Positions 37,601 through 46,900 of a stretch of DNA of 64,000 nt are shown piece after piece. Made by a program: the position numbers and the translations under genes. This stretch comes from Anthonomus grandis grandis (Eukaryota; Arthropoda; Insecta; Coleoptera; Curculionidae). Where the stretch lies: the NCBI RefSeq assembly GCF_022605725.1, contig NC_065546.1, positions 20,952,227 to 21,016,226 on the forward strand, given 5' to 3'. Every line of letters starts with the position of its first letter. Positions within the stretch are counted from its first letter, which is position 1. The notes under the pieces were generated by a model. That model saw only the letters and a program-made list of their open reading frames with translations, ran no database searches and was not told the origin of the DNA.

Positions 37601-38737
37601 ATCATAATGATATACAGGAGCAAGAAAATATAAGGCCTCCATCAGAAGGTATAAACGGCCAAGGAAAAACTGTAGCATATACATATGAGGCTTTCTTTGT
37701 AAGTGATGGAAGATCTAAAAAAAGGCATAACACTGATGAAGCTCTAGTAGCCAAAGTTAGTAATGAAAAACCAAAATATACTTGTAGCGAGTGCGGAAAG
37801 CAGTATGCGACTAGTAGTAACTTGTCCAGGCATAAGCAAACACATAGAAGCTTAGACAGTCAGGCTGCAAAGAAATGCATTACTTGTGGTAAGGCTTATG
37901 TATCTATGCCGGCATTAGCTATGCACGTGTTAACCCATAAACTGGCCCATCGCTGTGGGGTGTGCGGTAAGCAGTTTTCAAGACCATGGTTGCTCCAAGG
38001 GCATTTGAGATCCCACACTGGTGAAAAGCCTTATGGATGTGCGCATTGTGGGAAGGCATTTGCTGATAGGTACGTTATTATGTATAGAGAACTTTCACTA
38101 ATTAATTAAGGCTTGTAAAAAACTTATAATGTATAGCCAAGAATGTCAAATGCTACTTGAAGATCTGCAAAAAAATCAATTCATCAAGTATTGCTGAATT
38201 ATATATCAACATATTTTAGTTATATTTAATATATTTTATTTAAATAATACATATTTTTCTTTAAAAATTTTAGTAGAACTTAAAGTTTATGATAAAATAA
38301 TAAGATATAAAAAAAGTAAAAATACTTAAAACAGAAAGATTTTATTGAAATTGACTTTTCATTGCCATATAACTTAAAAATAAGAAGCAAATATTAACTT
38401 TACAACAATAATAAATAATAGCATTATTTATCATCTCTATTTGTTAAAAATGAATATTTCATACAGAATCAACCACATTTTTTCGTTTTATTTTAGATCA
38501 AACCTCCGCGCTCATATGCAAACGCACTCCGCCGACAAGAACTTTGAATGCCCTAGATGTCACAAAACCTTTGCCCTGAAGTCCTATCTAAACAAGCATT
38601 TGGAATCTGCTTGTTTAAAAGAAGAACCTTCAGGACAACTGACAAGTTACCAAGATGAAATTTCCGAGGACCCAAGTCAGGAAGAAATGCAGGAAATCCT
38701 ACCAAGTCCTGTACCGGTGAGACTTTACTCTGGTTAA
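16415..38737 (+). CDS. scrt: Scratch-family C2H2 zinc-finger transcriptional repressor (three exons)
   Basis: The three exons join in phase (1-nt and 2-nt split codons) to give 1371 nt, or 456 residues. The protein starts MPRCLMAKKWKSYPW, a SNAG-like repression motif of the Snail/Scratch superfamily. An acidic and proline-rich middle follows, with an LDLS element resembling a CtBP-binding motif without its usual leading proline, and then five C2H2 fingers at about residues 280-405. Fingers 1 and 2 (CSECGKQYATSSNLSRH, CGKAYVSMPALAMH) and the final KSYLNKHLESAC are diagnostic of Scratch, not Snail/Escargot. Family members are nuclear repressors that bind E-boxes and promote neuronal fate. Splice sites are canonical: GTAAG/TTTCAG for intron 1 and GTACGT/TTTTAG for intron 2. 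No disruption is seen, so this should be a working gene. Confidence 0.95.
24240..24620. promoter_or_regulatory. Candidate intronic regulatory block
   Basis: This is a GC-elevated block in the intron, without a sustained ORF or transposon ends. It holds a CAGCTG E-box (24530-24535) in the context gacagctggcagc, the class of site used by proneural bHLH factors. Scratch is neural, so an enhancer is plausible, but this is inference from composition and one motif. Confidence 0.3.
25840..26220. promoter_or_regulatory. Candidate intronic regulatory block
   Basis: A second GC-elevated, non-coding block, with pyrimidine-rich runs at 25840-25880 and mixed sequence after. It has no recognised domain or repeat ends. 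It could be a conserved non-coding element of scratch or an unrecognised old repeat. Confidence 0.25.
26286..27060 (-). pseudogene. Remnant of a mariner-type element (transposase C-terminus)
   Basis: The minus strand at 26847-27030 reads IKELRQKIQEAANIIKNI, then RSLRRRLTKCIEVEGG and FEHLL-stop. This is the typical C-terminus of the same transposase family as elements A, B and C in this window. Its outer end is the tatacagggta motif at 26288, 560 bp away in the expected position. The catalytic domain and the other end are lost. It lies inside scratch intron 1. Confidence 0.75.
27181..29958 (+). pseudogene. LINE retrotransposon (endonuclease C-terminus and RT) in scratch intron 1
   Basis: 27181-27741 encodes the end of an APE-type endonuclease (SSSAISDHNLVYVNM) and the linker APWLNDEI. 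After broken frames, RT motifs follow: PLPKNSQPF and LRIISILPTLSKIFERI (28060-28150), NQCGFRENFST, motif A LDFSKAFDTLDH, motif B SGVPQGAILSPLLF, then motif C YADDTQIYLF near 28585 in another frame. The C-terminal HFNYGDFIYGP and RVQNACCRLIYG lie at 28975-29090. The last coding block ends at 29403. A 3' UTR runs to an (ATT)n tail at 29938-29958. It is same-sense with scratch, 5'-truncated and has at least four frame breaks. The exact clade is not resolved. Confidence 0.87.
29938..29958 (+). repeat. (ATT)n tail of the LINE
   Basis: About seven TTA/ATT repeats directly follow aataaaagacgt. The position is as expected for a microsatellite-type LINE 3' tail. Confidence 0.75.
29959..30916. other. 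scratch intron 1, AT-rich, nothing recognised
   Basis: No gene, repeat end or structured element is seen. Confidence 0.5.
30917..32768. mobile_element. Candidate DNA transposon with TGACG-rich subterminal repeats, unclassified
   Basis: The 10-bp motif TAAACACACT starts the region (30917-30926) and ends it inverted (32759-32768). Within about 150 bp of each end TGACG/CGTCA words recur: near 30925, 30963, 31003 and 31050 on the left, and near 32631, 32641, 32655, 32669, 32711, 32731 and 32742 on the right. Short terminal repeats plus many subterminal repeats fit cut-and-paste elements, as in CACTA or Transib-like families (the inner end reads CACTA/CACTG). The inside has no recognised transposase. 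A GC-rich patch at 32155-32245 and a perfect 8-bp hairpin at 31197-31216 are present. A non-autonomous element is the best guess. Confidence 0.45.
32769..34544. other. scratch intron 1, AT-rich with one GC-elevated block
   Basis: Mostly featureless. 33340-33560 is richer in GC and has CAG-type runs (gcagcagcagcagcg near 33404; cagcagcggagcagcag near 33490) and a palindrome with TAAT/ATTA ends (33513-33538). The 78-codon open frame at 33442 has no recognised domain and is not called. Confidence 0.4.
33513..33538. repeat. Perfect 10-bp inverted repeat with homeodomain-like ends
   Basis: TAATTCCATT and AATGGAATTA flank a 6-bp spacer. Both outer ends are TAAT cores. It lies at the edge of a CAG-rich, GC-elevated intron block. 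Confidence 0.6.
34545..34760 (-). pseudogene. LINE 3' end fragment with TTGAT repeat tail
   Basis: The minus strand encodes GLSHSWLLWSVAKEYR and then GQTFLPGEDVI-stop, followed by a short AT-rich 3' UTR and the tail ttgatttgatttgattt ending near 34557. A short coding end plus a simple-repeat tail is typical of a 5'-truncated LINE. The protein match is weak and from general appearance only. Confidence 0.4.
34761..37147. other. scratch intron 1, last part: AT-rich, nothing recognised
   Basis: No gene or repeat structure is supported. A poly-pyrimidine tract immediately precedes the exon 2 acceptor at 37147. Confidence 0.5.
37148..38069 (+). CDS. scrt: scratch exon 2: linker and zinc fingers 1 to 4a
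   Basis: Acceptor TTATTTCAG ends at 37147 and the donor is AG|GTACGT after 38069. The exon encodes residues 70-377, beginning GYIQDIQSSSFTTYV and including the KRKSLSMTF and PPKKKD basic patches (possible nuclear localisation signals) and the LDLS element. Fingers 1-3 are complete. Finger 4 is cut after CGKAFADR. The first in-frame ATG-like codon inside this exon is not needed, because the frame is open through the acceptor to exon 1. Confidence 0.95.
38497..38737 (+). CDS. scrt: scratch exon 3: rest of finger 4, finger 5 and C-terminus
   Basis: Acceptor TTTATTTTAG ends at 38496. The frame resumes SNLRAHMQTH, completing finger 4, then finger 5 (CPRCHKTFALKSYLNKH). The tail is acidic and serine/proline-rich and ends VRLYSG-stop. 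The finger 4 split is in phase 2. No AATAAA occurs in the first kilobase downstream, so the 3' end of the transcript is not located. Later AATAAA motifs lie near 39764 and 39802. Confidence 0.93.
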
Positions 38738-38960
38738 AACAATAACAAAGTTATTGGGAAAAGTTGTAGTTCGTGCGTTTGTGAAAGTTTAAAACCGATT
38801 TTGACCGTTACAATGTATTATAACAAAATATGTAAAAAGAGATACCTATTTTTTGCTAGGAAATACGCTATAGGTAGGTATTTTGGTGTTGTATTATTTT
38901 CCATTTTGGTTAGTATATAAGATTTTTTCGTTAGAATTGGTCAAAGCTGGTTTTAAAAAA
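38738..38960 (+). other. scratch 3' flank / probable 3' UTR
   Basis: This follows the stop codon directly. It has no ORF and no AATAAA in the first kilobase, so the transcript probably continues into the repeat field downstream. Confidence 0.4.
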
Positions 38961-41488
38961 GTTTAATCTAGTCTGAGATGTTCATATTCTAGTCAAAAAG
39001 TGTCATTCTAGTCTTTAATGCATGCAAAATTACTTCTTTTGCAAGCATTTGTAGTTCTAAGCATCTTGCTATAACTTTAACGTAACCTCCAAAACACATA
39101 ATAGGTAAAAAGTACGGAATTTTACTTATTATGTAAATCTTATTATATTTCGGCTTTCTAGAGGTTCTTAGGGCCACAACGGTTCCTGGTGTCAAAATAG
39201 CGGCCACTTATAAGAATTCGTTGATACAGCCTTTGATTCTACGTTCTGATTCTTCATAGTAACCTTGTATATAGTCCCTCCTAAAAAGAGTATTAAAACA
39301 TCGCCAAACGTCCACTATTATTAGGTATATTTAGTCAAAAATACACGCTATTCTTTTTAGGGTACATTTTTTTTGAGTAATGGCCTCTTTGGACCTTTAT
39401 TCAAAAAGTATATTGATAATTAACTAATAGGGATAGGTATAATAGAAAATGGTTTTGAAAGCAAATTAATATTTACGTTCTTAGTACCAGATACTATCTA
39501 AGTAAATAAGTAAAGTTTACTAATATAAAATATTCTACTTAATCCAAAAAGGTAATATATTAATATAACCTGAGCATAACTTAATGAAGACTTATCCCTT
39601 AAAATACAAACAATTCTTGTCGAACCGAAAAAGTTTATAAAAATAATATACTAATCAAAAACTAAGCTAACAGATTTGTTTTTACTTATATTGAAAATAC
39701 TAACAACTTACTACTAATGTTCTATTTTTTATTATTTTGGTCTAATCTAAACGTCAGTTAATAAAAATAAATACAACATTTAGTTATTGTTATAAATACA
39801 ACAATAAAACATTTAGTTAATAAAAATAGCATAGAAGGCTTTGATTTTTTAAATAGAAGGCTGCGTTTTGACGCGTCTATTTTTCAATCGACATAGTACA
39901 TTGTATTTTGTCAACTATTTTAATTATCGGTATATCAAATTTAATTTATTTATCTTGAAAAATAAAAAAAAAGTTATTAAGTGTTCCCGTTCTCCTGTGT
40001 ACCTAGCTAACCGGTATATTACTAGTAGGTATACAAAATTTAAGTTAAAACCAAATTACCAATACTAATTCCTTTCTAGTCAAATACAAAGTCACAAAGT
40101 CGTTAAATCTAATAACCTAATACTAAGTTAAACCTATGATAATCCAAATTTACAGAAAAACAAGCTAACCAATAAAAATTCTTACTTTTCAAATCAAAAC
40201 CAAAAACTTTGTTATAAACTTGGGTTCATATCAACAAACAAACCGTACCTAATCTAGTCAATTTTATGAAAAGCTTTAAATAAATTCGTATTATAGATTA
40301 AGTGATCCTAATTTCTACTTCTTAAAACTAAAAAAAGATTAACGCTAATAGTATAGCATCTAATCTTACTACTCAGTGAGGCTAATCAGCACTTAATATT
40401 ATTAATGAAATATAATCCAAAAAAGTAGTAAACATTTAACACTAAGTAACCAATATACATTATACAAATTTCATTCAGTATTCATGATCTAGTTATTTCA
40501 TGATAAATTTAGGCTATTAATAGCCAACTATTACTAAACATAACTATTCTAGTCTAGCCCAAAAAAGAACTAACAAATACTAATGTAGTAAACAAAAATT
40601 CAACTAACATCCCATTTCACTAATATTTTTCGAAATGATACGAAAAGGGTTGGTGTTAAAAATATGCCGACACTATTAATCAATAACTAGCATTATTAAT
40701 TCCTATAAATCAAATCTGTAATATGGCTCATAACTGTAATATTACCCAAAAAGAATTTTTATAAGCTGTCATACTAAATTTTATTATTCCAGTCTAATCC
40801 TGGAAAATAGTAAATTTTGTTTAACACTAACTAAACAATACCCACCTAACCTAAGGTAATATTCACTAATACTAAATTACTAATACTAAATATTCCAGTC
40901 TAACCCAAAAAACTAACATTATCTGTTATACTAACAAAAGATTCAACTAAGAAGCCAGTCACACTGAAATATTTTAAAATAATAGAAAGAAAACCGATCT
41001 TAAATTATGTTTTACCTAACTAACCAATAATAATAATTCTTACTTATTTTATCTTAGGAACCTTTGTGACACTCAAATTACGAGGCAGTTTTACCACTAA
41101 CCAAAATTCTATATTTTTACTCTCGACACGTGTTTCGCTTACGATGTTAGCATCTATTTTAATAAAAACAAATCTTGCTAAATTTATACTACTGTAGCAA
41201 ACCAATATTAATTTTAACTGATCTAGTCTAGTCTAATAAAACTCTTCTTTTAATATGGTAATTAATTAACAAAAACTAACTTTCTAATCTTTAATCCAAA
41301 ATTACGTAAAAATCAATTACTGTGATCAATTACTGACATCATAATATATTTATATACTAGTCAGTCTTACTCATGCCTCTTGCTAACCAAAAATATGAAC
41401 TTATTATGAAACATATGATCTCCTTATATCAGTTTCAAGTAACACCTAACCCAAAAGGTTATTAATGCAATAAAATTATAATTTTCTA
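38960..41488. repeat. G-poor degenerate repeat field (TCTAGTC / CTAA words)
   Basis: The words ttctagtc and ctagtct recur at 38967, 38989, 39010, 40546, 40788, 40893 and 41222, several followed by taaccc/tagcccaaaaa (40544-40566, 40891-40912). CTAA and ACTAATACTAA are scattered throughout, and G is scarce on the + strand. Units are too diverged for a period to be read by eye. It resumes beyond element A at 44000-44340, so the element inserted into it. Confidence 0.5.
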
Positions 41489-42083
41489 TACAGGATTTCC
41501 CGAAAGAAATGGGACATAGAACAACAGTAGATACCTTACGTCAAATTAGTGTGATTGAGGTCAACTTTTCTTATCCTAACTTTAATAGTAACTCAGATAG
41601 AGGATGTCAAAGTATTATTTGATTTATCGTTTTTTTCTCATAGGTCCTGAACCAATAGACATACTGCCATGAAATTTAAAACATACGACTTTTTTAAAAA
41701 GAAAAATAAAATTTCCTATACAGTTTTCGTGTTTTCGATAGAGGGCGCTCGTTCCGTTAGTTTTTACTTCTTAAGAACCCCTACCTTTTTTTAAGCCCCA
41801 TATATCGGTTTAAAAGTATCAAAATAAATTCCTTTTTTAATTTAACATAAAAAATGTATACGTTATTAAGTCGCTAGGAGCAACCATTTTCGACACAATC
41901 CCCATTTTTCAAAAAAAAAAAAAATTAAAATAATATTTACTTACTACTTTATCAAAATCGCATCTTTGGCGGTTGGCGTTGGAGACAAGTGCTTATATTA
42001 TTTATGTTCAGTTTTTTGAATGTCATATAAAACTTTTAAAACGAGTAAAAAAGTTTTTCTCTTAAGTTTAATCATTTTTAGTA

Positions 42084-42236
42084 ATGCCTAGTTATAATTT
42101 GTTTACCAATTTGGAGATGTGTGATATGCTTTGTGTTTACGGGCAAGTAAATTTTAATGGAAGACATGCAAGACGCAGGTATCAGGAAATATTTCCAGAT
42201 AGACAACAACCAAACCATAAATTATTCCAAAGAATC
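42084..42236 (+). pseudogene. Element A transposase, N-terminal helix-turn-helix domain
   Basis: It begins MPSYNLFTNLEMCDMLCVYG and continues NGRHARRRYQEIFPDR and PNHKLFQRI. This is the N-terminal HTH type annotated as DUF4817 in many insect mariner-superfamily proteins, for recognition of the element ends. The homology stops abruptly near 42236, where BEL/Pao sequence begins. Confidence 0.85.
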
Positions 42237-42930
42237 CAAGCAACACTGTTCATTGTAATCTTGTTAAACACATTGACATCTATAAACAACTTTGTCGGTT
42301 CTGGGAAATTGAAGATTTTTCCGGGGAAAAACCGATGTCTTCAGAAGAAAAAGCTTGCGAAGAGCACTTTTTACAAACTTTTACGCGCGACTCTAATAAT
42401 CATTTTTTAGTTACTATTCCAATGCTCAATAGTCCAGACAGTTTGGGCGAATCTTTAAGCAGCGCTCAAAAACGTTTTTTGTCTTTAGAGCGCAAATTCG
42501 AACGCAATAACGATTTTAAGCTTCGGTATACTAAGTTTATCGACGAATACCAAGCGCTAGGACACATGTCCAAGGTTGAGCCAAAAAAGGATATAAAGCC
42601 CAATTACTACATGCCGCATCATGGCATCATAACGGAGTATAGTTTGGCCACGAAGCTCCGCGTAGTTTTCGACGCGTCGTGTTTGACTTCTACGGGTGTT
42701 TCATTCAACGACATTTAAATGTCTGGACCGACAATACAATCCGATTTAGTTTCTATCCTCATGCGTTTCCGAAAGCATAGGTTTGTAATAGCCGCGGATG
42801 TGGAGAAAATGTATAGGATGTGCAAGGTACAACCTGCACAAACGTGCTTGCAGAGAATTCTATGGCGCAACGACAGTACTAAACCCATTGATACTTACGA
42901 GTTACAAACAGTCTGTGGTAGTATGCAATA
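42237..42930 (+). pseudogene. BEL/Pao pol fragment (RT fingers/palm) inside element A
   Basis: The frame starts SNTVHCNLVKHIDIYKQL and continues RFWEIEDF, SSEEKACEEHF, LGHMSKVEP, ATKLRVVFDAS. After one in-frame TAA near 42716 it continues MSGPTIQSDLVSIL, RKHRFVIAADVEKMYR and CLQRILWRND. It stops just before the RT YxDD box. It belongs to a clearly different BEL/Pao lineage from the element at 1-5868, judging by side-by-side reading. No LTR, gag, protease or integrase accompanies it. Confidence 0.9.
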
Positions 42931-43082
42931 GGTTAAAGACCCTTATAAGTAATTTTTAAAAAATTCTGCGATGTCTTATTGTTTCTATGCGAAATCATAA
43001 AGGAAATAAGTGTTAATGCAAGGTTATTGGTTGATGATAAGGTTAATATTACTGGATCACTTCGGCCAAAAAATTCTGTTTT

Positions 43083-43568
43083 TATTTTCAGCATGAATTT
43101 TGAAAGTTAACATTTGGTGTGGTATTATTGGAAACCATATAATACTCCCCCATGAATTACCACCTAATTTGAACGGAGACACGTACTTAAATTTCTTACA
43201 AAATGAACTTGGAAGTCTTTTAGAAGATAAACCATTAAATGTTAGGCAGAACATGTATTTTTTTTTCGATAAGTATGCAATTACCTTAACGAACAATATC
43301 CCGAACGTTGGATTGGCCTTGGAAGACCTTTGCTTTCACCTGCGCGTAGTCCAGACTTAAACCCTATGGACTTCTGTATTTGGGGATATTTGAAATCAAT
43401 TTTTTATGTTAGTCCTATAAATAATTTAAATGAACTAAATGTAAAAATTTTAAATTCTGTAAATATGTTAAAAAATAATGAGAATCTTCTTTTTAAAATT
43501 CGTCATTTGTTAAACGTATTTCAAAATGCATTGAAGTTAATGGAGGGCATTTTGAACAGTTTTTATAG
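43083..43568 (+). pseudogene. Element A transposase, C-terminal catalytic part
   Basis: It resumes with VNIWCGIIGNHI, LPPNLNGDTYLNFLQNEL and RQNMYFFFD, then (other frame) ARSPDLNPMDFCIWGYLK and, after another slip, CIEVNGGHFEQFL-stop at 43568. This is the DDE/D domain from the second catalytic region on. The FMHDGAPPHF box is degraded to FFFDKYAITL, while the third catalytic D (PMDF) remains. The first catalytic aspartate and the second HTH are missing, replaced by the BEL/Pao fragment. Confidence 0.87.
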
Positions 43569-43999
43569 AAGCGTTATTTGTATATTTCTTTGTTTATTAT
43601 TGGTTCTGGTATATTTGTTTGGAAATAAAATATAAAAAAATAAATAAATATCATTTACTTTGGTTATAATATAAGAATTAATAAAAAAGTCGTAATATTT
43701 TTTTTATTTAGTAACTATTATAATTTTACAAAAATATCAATAATCTTAGGTATTAATTTTATTTTATTTAGGATTGTATTGATAAAAATCTAGTAAATTT
43801 TAAAAACCTTAAAGTGCGATTATTTCGAAAATGGTTGCTCCTAGCGACTTTAATAAGATATACATTTTTTATGTAATTTTAAAAAAGGAAATTATTTTGT
43901 TACTTTTCAAAAGTTAGGATGAGGCAAGTTGACCTTAATCAGATTATTTTGACGTAAGGAATCTACTGTTATTCTATGTCCCATTACTTCGGGACTGCA

Positions 44000-46900
44000 G
44001 ATTAAACTAATCATATATTAAAAAAAATTAACTAACTCCTAGACTAACTCTAATAAGTCCAGATTTTAGTATATTATCTGCGCCTACAAAACCAATTTCT
44101 ACTATATCCTACATGTAAATAATAATTAGTCTGCTTTAACCCCTCTTAAAGAAAACCACCAGATAGGGGCTAAATAATACCTTTAGATAACTAAGCTTTA
44201 CTTAACTTTCTGTTCCAACCCTTAAAAACGTTCAAGTACAACGAAGTTGAACGAAGTTTCATATACAACGAAATAGCTAATCATATAGCAAAACGTTAAG
44301 ACGTTGCCTGTGTATTTATAATATTCTAGTTTCTTTAATTATTAGTTTTGTCGTTCTCCAAAGAAGAGTTCTTTCTAGTCGCAAATGATAGTCCCGAAAA
44401 CTTAAGATTAAGATTCCATAGTGCCCTACACACTTTTAATTTTAGGGTGTACATACACGCTACAAGGTATATCCATGTAGATACAAAATAGATAAAATGT
44501 AAAAAAGTTCTTGCAGAAAAAAATTGAAAAATCAAGCAAAAACTAAAAATCGCAGCAAGTAAAGCTAACATTAAGATAGAGAGTTTTTGGCAGTATTTTT
44601 GCAAAAGATATTGTAGGTATAATATGTAACAGATCCAAATAATAATAATATATTTAGTATAATGCGTAAATGGAGGGTGTAATGTGTGAATGAACGGGCC
44701 AGTGCAATTTGTAGCTATGTTTGTTCGTTTTATTTTTTGAAAAAGATGTATACATCTTTTTAGGAAAATAAAATTAGGATAATTTTACACAGGTCCGAGC
44801 ACTGAGCCCCGAAACCAGGCGAGTGTGCGTTCTAGTCAGTATTGCCACTTATAGTGCCGGATCTCTTTGGTAGTTTTGCAAAACAAAAACAAAAGCCATT
44901 TTTGTAGCCATTTCGTCTCGATTTATGACTACACTGATAATTTTTACAGATTCAAATGAAAGTACCATCATTTGAAACATATTAAAAATGAATGAGAGTA
45001 ACCTCTTCACCGTTTTCTTTTACTAGAGTTTTAAATAAACCACGCATGTTTCTAAAATTTGGAAAAAGTATAATTGAATATATGCTGTCATATATTTACG
45101 TTTTGTAGGTATTAATAAAAGTATCAGTCTGTGCAGCAATAATTTTATGTAGCAAAATATTTTGCTAACTTCTTAAAAGGGTAAAAAAATTGTATTTTTT
45201 TGCTAATTTTTATATACGAAGGATTTATATATAAATGGGAAAACTTTAAAACTTTCATCTTTGCCCTTTAGTCTTTTTTCTTTATGAAATATCTTTAGTG
45301 TTTAACTAGAATTATAAGAAAGAAAGGAAAGTAGCTTTAATTGATTATTCTCGGAAAGTGTACTTTGGTCTTCTTTTATTAGAAGCTTTTATTAGACTAC
45401 ATCTTAAAGTCTTCTTGCAAGAATCAATAAGAATAAAATTCTTTAAAATGTTTCCTAATATTATGTAAATGCTTCTATGTTTGATAAAAATGATTTAGAA
45501 ACATAAACTTGTGGATAGTAAGCAGATATTTTTAAAGGAGCGTTATCGATAATGACTGATAATATTTAATTCCCAGTATTGATCTTACTTATTGATTAAC
45601 TTTATTGATCTTGTCAAATACCACTTAAGGTTGGTCTTAAATCTAACTGACAGCTATCAGAATTAGGACGGACGCGCTAAAAGTAAATCGACAGTTACTG
45701 CTAATGCTTATATTATTAGCAGAAAATTTTCTTATAGTAAAGAACATAAATAGAAAAAAAGCTATAGACTCAAATTATTTCTATATCAAATCTAAAATGA
45801 TTAGCGTTAGTCGAAGAATGCAGACTATTAGATTCTTTAAAAAAAAATGAAATTCTGAGAAGGCAGATGGTCTAGAGCCACACTGATCTTTATAACTTCT
45901 TATAGACTCTTAACCCTGCTTTTGTTTACGCGTAAAGCAAATGAAGAGCAAGTCACAAAAATTGATGGTTTCTACCTCTTTTAGTACTATTTTAAAGAAG
46001 CTTAGCACAATATTCTTTATCTATGTTCTGTTTTCTTCCACTAACTTTTTCTTATTCTATCTATTATCTCATTCGTCGAATATATTCCTTAGGATCTTCT
46101 TCAATTTTCAAATTCAGTATAAAATACTATAAGTGAACAAATGGTCTGGATCTTCAAAAATTCCCATATGTTCTTAAATATATTTTTGTTGATTGGAAAA
46201 GTAAATTTCTTTAAATATAAAAAAAAATTAAATAAAAAATTAATATTTTCACACCTCCAACACTATTTGAAGCAAATTTTTCGATTTGTAGAGTAAAATA
46301 TTTTATTTTTTACTCGCTTAATATTAGAATAAATAGGCGAGAGTCAGTACGTCGCATTCAGCTTTAAAAAATCTAACTTTGGCAGGTTTGCATTTACAGA
46401 AATGCGTTTATAGAAATCTGTAAAACTACAAATTCTAGTGACTTCTTTTTAATGTTTTAGTGAATATCATTTAAAACATTAAAGTGTGGATAGATAAAAC
46501 CACTATAACTGTAACACTAGTATTCGTAATCTATATTATATGGTCCATAATATTACACGAATTATATTTATTTTGTTTTTCTTTCTTCGCGGGTGAATTT
46601 TTGGATTAAAAGCTATAACGGCAGTATTATTACAGTATTAAGGATGTATGATAATGACATTGCGATATTCGCATACGCGATATATGACGGCTAACGAAAC
46701 ATAAGATAATCCAATTGCGAAAAAATTTTAAGGTTTCTATTTTTCCAAATGCCATTGACTTGAATGTTTTAGATTTGTTTACCATAAAAGTATCTGCATT
46801 CGAATTTCATGATTTCATCTTTCAAATTTTTTGGACAAGTTATGAGTTCTGTTATTAGATCTAAATTTACTAGCTTCTTCGCCACAAAAGTTTACTTTCC

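Larger units (their letters stand above)
41489..43999 (+). mobile_element. Element A: mariner-type transposon with BEL/Pao pol fragment inside
   Basis: The ends are inverted repeats. 41489-41580 (TACAGGATTTCCCG, AATGGGACATAGA, CAACAGTAGATACC...) matches the reverse complement of 43905-43999 with scattered differences. A second matching stretch (ctaggagcaaccattttcga at 41874-41893) pairs with 43829-43848. The left arm has about 200 bp not present on the right. A TA lies before the left end; the right TA is not intact. The interior encodes the transposase N-terminus, then a BEL/Pao RT fragment, then the transposase C-terminus, all on the + strand. Confidence 0.88.

Noticed and set aside
44335..44604. 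89-codon hydrophobic open frame on the minus strand, receptor-like appearance
   Set aside because: No recognisable domain, no splice context and no neighbouring exons; hydrophobic ORFs are common by chance in T-rich DNA.
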